Assembly: GCF_900156625.1 (NCBI RefSeq)
Contig: NZ_FTOB01000003.1
Span: 372,001 to 436,000 of the forward strand
Direction: 5' to 3'
DNA from: Zobellia uliginosa
GTDB taxonomy: Bacteria > Bacteroidota > Bacteroidia > Flavobacteriales > Flavobacteriaceae
DNA: 64,000 bases
The translations under genes were made by a program, and so were the position numbers. Shown here in pieces: positions 17,843 to 25,159 of this stretch. Within the stretch, counting starts at the first letter, position 1, and every line of letters starts with the position of its first letter. The notes under the pieces were generated by a model that was given only the letters and a program-made list of their open reading frames with translations, ran no database searches and had not been told where the DNA came from.

Positions 17843-19717
17843 ATGAGCTACAAAAAAAATAATATCCGCAAAATTTACCTGCTCCTTCTATTATGTGCCA
17901 TCTTCGGTACAGCGTCTAACTACGGACAAGAAGCCGCGGTGACCGAGATCAACTCTAAGAGCACCTATCACAACCAGTTGTTCTTCAATAGATTTTTGAT
18001 CAATCCTACCTTTTCTTTGGTAAGGGAAAACAAATCATATATCAATATTTTGCATAGAAACCAGTATGCTACGTTTGAAGACAATAACCAGAACTACTTC
18101 CTGGGCTTCAGTAATAGAATAAACGACCGTACTGCATTAGGAATCAGTGTTTATAGTCAATGGTCAGGTGTCGTTCAAGAATTTGGCTTTAATGCAAACT
18201 ATGCAACGGCAGTAAAATTAGGTGAAGAGAGTAAATTGACTTTTGGTACCAATATTACCTATTACACCGAAGGTTTGGATCAAAACCGGGTGGTAGTGGC
18301 CGATACCGACAATAAAATTTCAGATGCCAAAAAAGAGAGCAAGGTAGCCGTTCAACCGGGCGTGACCCTATCTTTAGGAGGATTCGACTTTGGCCTTTAT
18401 GCTACCGAACTTTTTAAATATAACCAGACCACCAATGAATTTTTAACGAACCTAAGTACCAAGAGCGTAAAGGCTTCGGTACAGTATACCCATCAATTTA
18501 TGGCCAATAGGGGACTTTTTGCCCACGCACGTTTGATGCCAATGGTACAAGTCGGAAAGAACAAGGAAGGCGGATTGGGATACGTAGGTTCTATATTGTT
18601 AGACTTACCCGATTACGGTTGGTTCCAAACGAACTTTGACGATGATTACGGACTTTCTTTGGGCCTAGGCTTTAACTTGAGTAAGCGTATGTCATTGGGG
18701 TACTTGTTAGAAAAAGACTTGATGACCGATGATGCCGACCTAGGATGGAACCACGAAGTATCTTTGGCCTATACCTTTGATAACCATGGCTCTAGTATGG
18801 ATGCATTTGCCGACAGCTCTGAAGATGCCAAAGTTGACCGCATCGTAAGAAACTACGAAGAACAGATTTTAAGATTGACTGCCGAGAACCAAAAAAGCCT
18901 GGCCCATAACAGTACTAGAGGGGAAAGGGAAGTGCAAAAAAGTTTCTCTCCCGAAATGGAAGGCGATATCAACAGTATGGCCTACGAGAACCGCTTGATC
19001 TTAGATGAGCTGATCATCAGACAAGACTCTATAGATGCCGCTCGTGATGCCGCATTTGAAAAGCAACTGAAGTCTTTGGTAGATGTGCTTAAGAAAGAAA
19101 TAAAAGAAAGCTTGAACAACGATGTTGAAGAAAAGCCAAGAACACCGGTAAATACAGCAAATACGGCTTTGGCCAGCAATGTTAAAAAGACACGATACAA
19201 TCCAAATGACGGAACGAAAATAGAAGAGCCCAAAAGGTTCAATAGCTTAGATAGCTATGTAGCCATGAAAGAGAACATGTCTACAGCTTCAGCCGGCACT
19301 AAGGAAAGCCTACGGACAAATACGGTAGAACAAGTTGCGGAAACTGAGGCACAACCCATTGTAGCCAAGGAGGAAAGTACAAAACAAGTGAAAGACTACG
19401 TAAAGCTTCCGATCAAGATTCTTAACCAGTCCGATATCGTTGGTGTAAAAGCAGGATACTATGTAATAGCCAATGTATATAAGAACGAAAAGTACTTGAA
19501 CGCCTTTATGGAGACCTTAAAACAACAAGGTTTAGATGCCAGACAGTTTTACAACAAAGAGAACGGACTGCACTATGTATACCTGGCCGATTATAATTTC
19601 AAGGAAGAAGCCCAAATGGCATATGTATCTAACTTGAACGGAAAGTACCAAGATGAAAAATGGATTATGCAAGTAGATGATCACTCAGCTATAGTGAACA
19701 ATATATACGAAGACTAA
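17843..19717 (+). CDS. PorP/SprF-family outer-membrane protein fused to a C-terminal SPOR domain
   Basis: A 624-residue protein. After a signal peptide (to about residue 29, SNYGQ) comes the PorP/SprF barrel, residues about 33-315 (HNQLFFNRFLINPTFSLVRENKSY, then repeated aromatic beta strands ending EVSLAYTFDNHG). Typical family members stop near here at about 300-350 residues. This one continues with a polar, coiled-coil-prone region (about 330-525, with ENRLILDELIIRQDSIDAAR) and a C-terminal SPOR-like module (about 532-605, GYYVIANVYKNEKYLNAFM, then NGLHYVYLADYNFKEEAQ). PorP/SprF proteins anchor and help export T9SS adhesins; SPOR binds denuded peptidoglycan. The fusion could therefore supply the cell-wall anchor missing from the PD40 partner. 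Confidence 0.8.
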   Translation: MSYKKNNIRKIYLLLLLCAIFGTASNYGQEAAVTEINSKSTYHNQLFFNRFLINPTFSLVRENKSYINILHRNQYATFEDNNQNYFLGFSNRINDRTALGISVYSQWSGVVQEFGFNANYATAVKLGEESKLTFGTNITYYTEGLDQNRVVVADTDNKISDAKKESKVAVQPGVTLSLGGFDFGLYATELFKYNQTTNEFLTNLSTKSVKASVQYTHQFMANRGLFAHARLMPMVQVGKNKEGGLGYVGSILLDLPDYGWFQTNFDDDYGLSLGLGFNLSKRMSLGYLLEKDLMTDDADLGWNHEVSLAYTFDNHGSSMDAFADSSEDAKVDRIVRNYEEQILRLTAENQKSLAHNSTRGEREVQKSFSPEMEGDINSMAYENRLILDELIIRQDSIDAARDAAFEKQLKSLVDVLKKEIKESLNNDVEEKPRTPVNTANTALASNVKKTRYNPNDGTKIEEPKRFNSLDSYVAMKENMSTASAGTKESLRTNTVEQVAETEAQPIVAKEESTKQVKDYVKLPIKILNQSDIVGVKAGYYVIANVYKNEKYLNAFMETLKQQGLDARQFYNKENGLHYVYLADYNFKEEAQMAYVSNLNGKYQDEKWIMQVDDHSAIVNNIYED

Positions 19718-19772
19718 TAACAATATTAACTTATGGTTAGTGGGACCTGATTTTTTGGTAGAAAATTAGGCT

Positions 19773-19804
19773 AAAACAGCGGGGGAGGCCCCGCTGTTTT
19801 ATTT
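19773..19804 (+). terminator. intrinsic terminator
   Basis: AAAACAGCGGGG (19773-19784) pairs perfectly with CCCCGCTGTTTT (19789-19800) around a GAGG loop, followed by ATTTGTTTT. It closes the PorP/SprF gene. Confidence 0.9.
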
Positions 19805-19963
19805 GTTTTATAAGGGTATTGTTAAAGGCATTTTATAGAATATCCGCATCATATTCTTCGATAACTGGTATTAAAAAGCGGATGTAATGCACCTGAATAG
19901 GGTGCTTAGTTGCATTTTGGCGAAAATGTGGGGGTGGGCAATATTCACGATGGAAATAATGCT

Positions 19964-19971
19964 TAAGTTTG
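19964..19971 (+). promoter_or_regulatory. -7 promoter element in the region before the LuxR-type regulator
   Basis: TAAGTTTG is an exact TAnnTTTG match, 50 bases before a short candidate leader ORF. If used, the transcript to the regulator gene has a leader of about 450 bases. No clear -33 element. Confidence 0.4.
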
Positions 19972-20021
19972 AGTATAACCATACCAAATTAACCTATTTA
20001 TTAACCCCAAATCCACAAGCC

Positions 20022-20102
20022 ATGTACCATTATTACCTACGACATTATTACAAGAACAGCACACTTGAACCCTTCAACAAAGTGCATTGTCCCTGCCTCT
20101 GA
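20022..20102 (+). CDS. candidate Tyr-rich leader peptide (26 residues)
   Basis: ATG 20022 opens a 26-codon frame beginning MYHYYLRHYYKN, with five Tyr in the first ten residues and CPC near the end. It sits 50 bases after a consensus -7 element and is preceded by TTAACCCCAAAT (20001-20012), a sequence also found before neighbouring genes. Whether it is translated is unknown; codon content is suggestive only. Confidence 0.3.
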   Translation: MYHYYLRHYYKNSTLEPFNKVHCPCL

Positions 20103-20429
20103 TAGAGACAAATTTTCAAAGCGATCATTTTAGGTTTTAAAGCTTTACCTACAGCGTTAAAACTTATCGATTCACCCAGCGTATAGCGCATTTATCCGTT
20201 TCGTTCCATAACCGAGACCCGGCAGAGTACTGCCTTAACCATAGGTTTTTGTTCAAAACAAAAAAACGGATATACAATCTCTTGATTTATGAATCAACGG
20301 GAAAGAGCCTTTCTACGCCGAATTTGAAAATAAAAATCGTTTTACCGAACGATAAATTAGTTAAGAGTAACCCCAAATTTAACCAGGTATTTTATTGATG
20401 TTCAATAAGATGCTAAAAATCCCACTACC
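20103..20429 (+). other. structured leader region before the LuxR-type regulator
   Basis: The stretch holds several inverted repeats: GGCAG-AGTA-CTGCC (20221-20234), TTGATT-TATG-AATCAA (20282-20297) and ATCGTT-N6-AACGAT (20336-20353), then GTAACCCCAAATTT (20367-20380). No gene is visible. It may be a long untranslated leader. Confidence 0.35.
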
Positions 20430-21071
20430 ATGGAAACTAACATTTTAAAAATTATCGTTATCGATAATGATTTATCATCGCATGAATCTTACCAGAAGTA
20501 TTTTGAGTCTTATACCGAGTATTCCCTAAAGGGAATCTATGTTTCGGTCAAGGATGCCTTGGCGGAATATGACACCATTTCGCCCGACATTGTTTTTTCA
20601 GAAGTAGCACTTGACGAAATAGACGGTATAGAGGGTATTAAACTCTTTAGAAAAAAAGACCCGAAGGTGAAGATTATCATGCTCAGTGCCCAAAACAACT
20701 TTGACTTGGTCAAAAAAGCGTTCAAAAATACCGCAAACGGCTACCTATCCAAACCGGTGAGTGAACGTACGCTTTACAACGCCCTTGATTCGATCAAGTC
20801 AGATGGTGCGACGATGAGCAATGATATCATCAGACAGATTATTTCAAAGTTTCAGCGAAAATCGATCGAGATTTTCTCGGAAAGAGAAAACCAAGTAATC
20901 GATTACCTATCCCAAGGCGCGACTTATAAGACTATAGCCGAAAAACTTTTCGTTACGGCCAGTGCCATTAATTTTCACGTGCAGAATATCTATTTAAAAT
21001 TAGATGTCAATTCAAAGTCGGAAGCACTTAGAAAACTGCAAGAGTTGGAATATGCCAACTCATTGGCCTAA
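20430..21071 (+). CDS. LuxR-type response regulator with atypical receiver
   Basis: A 213-residue protein with an N-terminal receiver domain (about 5-125) and a C-terminal LuxR helix-turn-helix (about 148-208: FSERENQVIDYLSQGATYKTI, then ASAINFHVQNIYLKL). In the receiver, the phosphoacceptor Asp position in PDIVFSEVALDE is Glu58, and the second acidic-pocket residue is Asn13 (VIDND). Ser86 and Lys108 are conserved. Such a receiver cannot be phosphorylated normally and may be permanently active or respond to something else. No histidine kinase is adjacent. It follows the PD40/SprF pair and shares leader motifs with it, so it may control surface-protein genes (inference). Confidence 0.88.
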   Translation: METNILKIIVIDNDLSSHESYQKYFESYTEYSLKGIYVSVKDALAEYDTISPDIVFSEVALDEIDGIEGIKLFRKKDPKVKIIMLSAQNNFDLVKKAFKNTANGYLSKPVSERTLYNALDSIKSDGATMSNDIIRQIISKFQRKSIEIFSERENQVIDYLSQGATYKTIAEKLFVTASAINFHVQNIYLKLDVNSKSEALRKLQELEYANSLA

Positions 21072-21130
21072 GCGCTTAAAGATTGTTTGCTTTCCTGGAG
21101 GTTCTGTAGGTGGACCTCCATCCTCCGAAG

Positions 21131-21160
21131 AAAAGCTTTACGTTACGTAAAGCTTTTTTG
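21131..21160 (+). terminator. intrinsic terminator
   Basis: AAAAGCTTTACG (21131-21142) pairs with CGTAAAGCTTTT (21146-21157) around TTA, followed by T residues. A second hairpin, TGGAGGT (21096-21102) with ACCTCCA (21114-21120), precedes it. Confidence 0.85.
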
Positions 21161-21192
21161 TTTTTATACGAATGAAATCTATCGATTGAGTT

Positions 21193-21200
21193 TACTTTTG
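21193..21200 (+). promoter_or_regulatory. -7 element placed for a leaderless transcript
   Basis: TACTTTTG, an exact TAnnTTTG match, ends four bases before the ATG at 21205. Transcription would start at or next to the start codon. Confidence 0.6.
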
Positions 21201-21204
21201 TGGC

Positions 21205-21960
21205 ATGGGTGAATGGTATCACTATGCTTTGTTGATCGGGGTAGGTTTTGTAGTTGGCTTTATCAACACGGTAGCAGGTGGCGGCTCTTTGCTTGCACTT
21301 CCCGTTCTTATCTTCTTAGGCTTACCACCGGCCATAGCTAATGGTACGAATCGGGTGGCCGTTGTTGTACAGACCGCCTTGGCCACGGCAGGCTTTAAGA
21401 GCAAGGGCGTGTCTACCTATCCTTTTAACGCGTATTTGGGGCTGGCCGCATTTCTGGGTGCGATTATCGGGGCCTATATTGCCGTCGATATTAGGGGCGA
21501 AACCTTTAATCGGATCCTAGCGGCCATAATGTTGGTCGTAGTCTTGATCATTATTTTTAAACCTGATGTCCGTATAAGCGATTTTGAAGAGAAGCTTAGC
21601 GGAAAACCCTTTTATATTGCTATCATTGCCTTTTTCTTTTTTGGAATTTACGGTGGGTTCATTAATGCCGGGCTGGGTTTTATAATTATCCTATTTTTGC
21701 ATTACGTAAACCATATGACCTTGGTCAGGGCAAATGCGACTAAAGTGGCGGTAGTGTTTATTTATACTTTATCTGCCTTGGCGGTTTTTGTATTGAACGA
21801 TAAGGTCAATTGGAAAGTCGGGCTAATTTTGGCCATTGGTAATGGCTCCGGAGCATGGGTGGCCAGTAGGTTTTCCGTAAAAAGGGGCGATGGCTTTATC
21901 AAAGGCTTTTTGGTCGTTATGGTGGTGGCTATGTCTATTAAACTATGGTTTTTCAATTAA
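21205..21960 (+). CDS. TauE/SafE-family membrane transporter
   Basis: A 251-residue protein with seven to eight predicted membrane segments. The first repeat opens with FVVGFINTVAGGGSLLALPVL and FLGLPPAIANGTNRVAVV, the hallmark of TauE/SafE (UPF0721) carriers. The second repeat shows the matching GIYGGFINAGLGFIIILFL and RANATKVAVVF. The family exports or imports sulfite, sulfoacetate and other organosulfur or carboxylate anions across the inner membrane; the substrate here is not evident. The mRNA appears leaderless. The nitroreductase gene follows 46 bases later. Confidence 0.88.
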   Translation: MGEWYHYALLIGVGFVVGFINTVAGGGSLLALPVLIFLGLPPAIANGTNRVAVVVQTALATAGFKSKGVSTYPFNAYLGLAAFLGAIIGAYIAVDIRGETFNRILAAIMLVVVLIIIFKPDVRISDFEEKLSGKPFYIAIIAFFFFGIYGGFINAGLGFIIILFLHYVNHMTLVRANATKVAVVFIYTLSALAVFVLNDKVNWKVGLILAIGNGSGAWVASRFSVKRGDGFIKGFLVVMVVAMSIKLWFFN

Positions 21961-21978
21961 AGGATAACAAAGCATAAT

Positions 21979-21996
21979 TTTTCACATCGGTGAAAA
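21979..21996. promoter_or_regulatory. inverted repeat before the nitroreductase gene
   Basis: TTTTCAC (21979-21985) and GTGAAAA (21990-21996) are perfect arms around ATCG, ending 10 bases before the GTG start and overlapping a weak TAATTTTT. It could be a repressor operator or an RNA hairpin. Confidence 0.35.
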
Positions 21997-22006
21997 CATA
22001 AATAAA

Positions 22007-22645
22007 GTGAGTTTGGATTCTATTAAAAATTTAGAATGGCGTTACGCCGTAAAGAAGTTCGATTCGGGAAAAATACTTCCGCAAGAAAAAATTGAACGGT
22101 TAAAACAGGCGTTCAACCTCACGGCAACTTCCTACGGTTTACAGCCCATTACTTTGGTGGTCATTCGCAATAAAGAACTACAGAAAGAATTGGTCGAGCA
22201 CTCCTTTGGCCAACAACAAGTGGTACAGGCTTCGCATGTATTGGTTATTTGTATTCAAAGTGATATCGATGAGGCCTATATAAGTCGCTATTTTGAGCAG
22301 ATCAAAAAAATCAGGGGTACAAGTCCAGATATTTTAGATCCCTTCAAAAAGGCCCTAGTGGCCGACTTTTCTAAAAAGGAAGTGCACGAAATAGAGCAAT
22401 GGTCTAAAAATCAGGCCTACTTGGCCTTGGGCAATTTGTTGACTATTTGCGCCATGGAGAAAATAGACTCGTGCCCTATGGAAGGCTTCGTTCCCTCAGC
22501 CTACGATACGGTTTTGAATTTGAAGGAAAAAGGGCTCACCTCGGTTTTGGTGCTTCCGGTAGGCTATAGGGCCGATGACGATATGTTTTCCGAATTTAAA
22601 AAAGTCAGAAAAAATATAGAGGAAAGCATTATTGAAATAAACTGA
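22007..22645 (+). CDS. nitroreductase-family NAD(P)H oxidoreductase
   Basis: A 212-residue FMN enzyme with a GTG start (MSLDSIKNLEWRYAVKKFDS). The opening RYAVKKFD, the Thr-Ser-Tyr-Gly-Leu-Gln-Pro segment for FMN contact, and the late CPMEGFVPSAYDTVLNL plus LPVGYRADDD pattern are those of the NfsB/DrgA-type nitroreductases. These reduce nitroaromatics, quinones and flavins in the cytoplasm. The heptamer repeat array begins five bases after the stop codon. Confidence 0.9.
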   Translation: MSLDSIKNLEWRYAVKKFDSGKILPQEKIERLKQAFNLTATSYGLQPITLVVIRNKELQKELVEHSFGQQQVVQASHVLVICIQSDIDEAYISRYFEQIKKIRGTSPDILDPFKKALVADFSKKEVHEIEQWSKNQAYLALGNLLTICAMEKIDSCPMEGFVPSAYDTVLNLKEKGLTSVLVLPVGYRADDDMFSEFKKVRKNIEESIIEIN

Positions 22646-22650
22646 TATTT

Positions 22651-22699
22651 CACCTAACACCTAACACCTAACACCTAACACCTAACACCTAACACCTAA
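22651..22699. repeat. seven perfect tandem copies of CACCTAA
   Basis: The unit CACCTAA is repeated seven times without error between the nitroreductase stop and the KdnA-like start, ending 15 bases before that ATG at 22715. A simple 7-base repeat is prone to copy-number change by slippage; here it would alter promoter or leader spacing, not a reading frame. Confidence 0.95.
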
Positions 22700-22714
22700 C
22701 AACTAGAATAACAT

Positions 22715-23905
22715 ATGCCAGGATTTGAATTATTCGGAGACAAGGAACGCCAACAGCTAAACGACGTATTGGATTCAGGGGTACTGATGCGATACGGTTT
22801 TGACGGTATGCGCAATGGCCACTGGAAGGCCCTTGAGCTTGAAAAGGTACTTGCCCAAAAAATGCAGGTAAAACACGCCCAATTGGTAAGCAGCGGTACG
22901 GCAGCTTTAACGGTCGCCTTGGCCAGTGCCGGTGTAGGTGCGGGCGATGAGGTTATTATGCCCACATTTACCTTTGTGGCCAGTTTTGAGTCTATTTTAG
23001 CCATTGGCGCCGTGCCTATTTTGGTCGATGTCGACGATACCCTGGCCTTAGACCCACAAGCCGTGGAAAATGCCGTAACGGAGCGTACCAAGGTGGTCAT
23101 GCCGGTGCACATGTGCGGTTCTATGGCCGACCTAAAGGCTTTAAAGGCCATTTGTGAAAAACACCGGCTCTTGTTGTTGGAAGATGCCTGTCAGGCCATA
23201 GGGGGTACGTTTGAAAACAAACCCTTGGGCAGTTATGGCGACTTGGGCTGTTTTTCCTTCGATTATGTAAAGACCGTTACCTGTGGTGAAGGTGGTGCGG
23301 TAATAACCAATAACGACCTTTATAAGACCAATGCCGACCATTATTCGGATCACGGACATGATCACGTTGGGAAGGATAGGGGAGCGGAGAGCCATCCTTT
23401 CTTAGGATATAATTTTAGAATATCGGAACTGCATGCTGCGGTAGGTCTGGCCCAAATTGCAAGGTTAGATGAGTTTTTGGCCATTCAGAAAAAAAATTAC
23501 ACCATTTTACGGGAGGCTATAAAAGATTTACCGAACGTAAGCTTTAGAAGGGTTCCTGAGGGAGGGGAAGAGAGTTATGCCTTTTTGAACTTCTTTATGC
23601 CCGATGCCGAAAAAGCTAAAAAAGCACATACCGAATTGGGTAAGGCCGGGGTCGATGCCTGTTTTTACTGGTACGACAATAATTGGCATTATTACCGTGA
23701 ATGGGAGCACCTGATAGAAAAACGTTCCTTGGGTAGGCTGCCCAAAGAAGTCTATGAACAATTGCCAGACTACTCCAAATCTGATTTTTCGGCTAGCGAT
23801 AAATGGGTGGGCCGTACGGTTTCTTGCCTTGTAAAATTAGGATGGTCGGAAAGCGAGTGCAAGGAGCGAGCGGCCAAAATGGTCAGCGTAATTTCTGGTA
23901 TTTAG
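22715..23905 (+). CDS. DegT/DnrJ/EryC1/StrS sugar aminotransferase, KdnA-like
   Basis: A 396-residue PLP enzyme. The internal aldimine Lys is K186 in FDYVKTVTCGEGG, preceded by LLEDACQAIGG, the normal family arrangement. From memory of the family, the combination MPGFELFG, RYGFD.MRN.HWK, VHMCGSMADLKAL, SDHGHDHVGKDRGAESHP and CFYWYDNNWHY is that of KdnA, which aminates position 8 of a Kdo precursor to form 8-amino-Kdo for lipopolysaccharide. The partner alcohol dehydrogenase KdnB is not adjacent. The gene's leader contains the CACCTAA array, so expression may vary. If not KdnA, it is still a nucleotide- or ulosonate-sugar aminotransferase for surface glycan. Confidence 0.8.
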   Translation: MPGFELFGDKERQQLNDVLDSGVLMRYGFDGMRNGHWKALELEKVLAQKMQVKHAQLVSSGTAALTVALASAGVGAGDEVIMPTFTFVASFESILAIGAVPILVDVDDTLALDPQAVENAVTERTKVVMPVHMCGSMADLKALKAICEKHRLLLLEDACQAIGGTFENKPLGSYGDLGCFSFDYVKTVTCGEGGAVITNNDLYKTNADHYSDHGHDHVGKDRGAESHPFLGYNFRISELHAAVGLAQIARLDEFLAIQKKNYTILREAIKDLPNVSFRRVPEGGEESYAFLNFFMPDAEKAKKAHTELGKAGVDACFYWYDNNWHYYREWEHLIEKRSLGRLPKEVYEQLPDYSKSDFSASDKWVGRTVSCLVKLGWSESECKERAAKMVSVISGI

Positions 23906-23993
23906 CAATTTTATTTCGATGATTTTGGTCGGTTATAGCTATATTTAGTTTTTTATAGAACTATACTGAATCAAAACAAAATGTAATCTCATT

Positions 23994-24779
23994 ATGAATT
24001 CAAAATTATCACTAGTATGTGCTCTGGCCTGTTTGTTCTCCATACAGCTTTCGGCACAAAAGCACTCCAGTACCCCTCCCGAAGTTTCTCCTATGCCCAT
24101 GAAGCCTCAGATGACCGAAATCTGGGAACCGGAAGTTCCGGTGGTAACCCCGGGTGAAAAGCTAGGGGATGCCCCTTCCGATGCCATTATTTTGTTTGAT
24201 GGAAGCAATCTTGACCAGTGGGTAAGCCAAAAAGATAATACCAAGCCTGCCCCTTGGAAAATAGTGGACAATGACTACTTTGAAGTCGTACCGGGTACCG
24301 GGGGAATAAGCACAAAAATGAAATTTGGCGATTGCCAGTTGCATATAGAGTTCAGTGCTCCCGACAAGGTAGAGGGAGAAAGCCAAGGACGTGGCAATAG
24401 CGGTGTATTTTTACAGAACAGGTACGAACTCCAAATTTTGGATTCATATAACAACAGAACCTACCGTAACGGTCAGGCAGGAAGTATTTATAAAGACCAT
24501 GCACCCTTGGTCAACGCCATGCGCAGCCCCTTGGAGTGGAATACCTATGACATAATCTACAGGGCTCCACGTTTTAAAAAAGATGGTAGGTTAGATTCTA
24601 AAGCTACGATTACCGTACTTCATAATGGGGTTCTAGTTCAAAACCACAGTGTTATCAATGGAAATACCTATTATATCGGTCTACATAATTATCCTTCCGC
24701 ACATGGTGATGATGTTATTTCATTACAAGACCATGGCAATAAGACACAGTTTAGAAATATCTGGTTGAGAAAATTGTAA
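23994..24779 (+). CDS. secreted DUF1080 (3-keto-disaccharide hydrolase family) protein
   Basis: A 261-residue protein with a signal peptide (ending LSAQK, about residue 22). The DUF1080 concanavalin-like fold occupies about residues 62-261: AIILFDGSNLDQWVS, then WKIVDNDYFEVVPGTGGI, GNSGVFLQNRYELQILDSY and a C-terminal LQDHGNKTQFRNIWLR. Members studied in Bacteroidota cleave 3-keto-glycosides made by Gfo/Idh/MocA dehydrogenases; a candidate partner is at 4708-5847. It is followed by a strong terminator that separates it from the PUL. Confidence 0.88.
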   Translation: MNSKLSLVCALACLFSIQLSAQKHSSTPPEVSPMPMKPQMTEIWEPEVPVVTPGEKLGDAPSDAIILFDGSNLDQWVSQKDNTKPAPWKIVDNDYFEVVPGTGGISTKMKFGDCQLHIEFSAPDKVEGESQGRGNSGVFLQNRYELQILDSYNNRTYRNGQAGSIYKDHAPLVNAMRSPLEWNTYDIIYRAPRFKKDGRLDSKATITVLHNGVLVQNHSVINGNTYYIGLHNYPSAHGDDVISLQDHGNKTQFRNIWLRKL

Positions 24780-24836
24780 ACCGCGTATTTCTTATTGATG
24801 CCCACTGAAGAATGGGCGTCGTTTTAAAACTTTAAG

Positions 24837-24872
24837 AACCTCTGGGATTCGTAAGAACCCAGAGGTTTTTTT
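24837..24872 (+). terminator. intrinsic terminator
   Basis: AACCTCTGGG (24837-24846) pairs with CCCAGAGGTT (24858-24867), followed by a seven-T run. It closes the DUF1080 gene. Confidence 0.9.
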
Positions 24873-25124
24873 GTTGTATTCAATTTGATTTTAAGGAGGG
24901 GGTAAGCGTCGTTAAGCCATCAATTTAAAAAAACAGGCTGAAATTGATTTGGCGGTTTTTAGAATAAAAAAAAGGGAATATCGGTGTTTTTGCCCTCTTT
25001 CTTTACGATATCTTAAATTAATTATTAGTATTTAACATACTTGGCAGCCCTTGTAAAATAGGGGGATGGGAAATCTATCCATGTTTTTGGAGAATATGTC
25101 CATAAGGATCGGTGGCAAGAGTCT
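24873..25124. other. regulatory region upstream of susC
   Basis: No gene. This is where the PUL regulator (34453-38487) would be expected to bind, but I see no obvious pair of repeats that marks a site. Confidence 0.3.
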
Positions 25125-25132
25125 TAGGTTTG
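25125..25132 (+). promoter_or_regulatory. susC promoter -7 element
   Basis: TAGGTTTG is an exact TAnnTTTG match, 27 bases before the susC ATG. Confidence 0.6.
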
Positions 25133-25159
25133 GTATAATGTTCAACTAACTAAATTAAA

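Noticed and set aside
22651-22699. CRISPR or telomere-like interpretation of the heptamer array
   Set aside because: There are no spacers, the unit is seven bases and perfectly tandem, and it sits between ordinary chromosomal genes.
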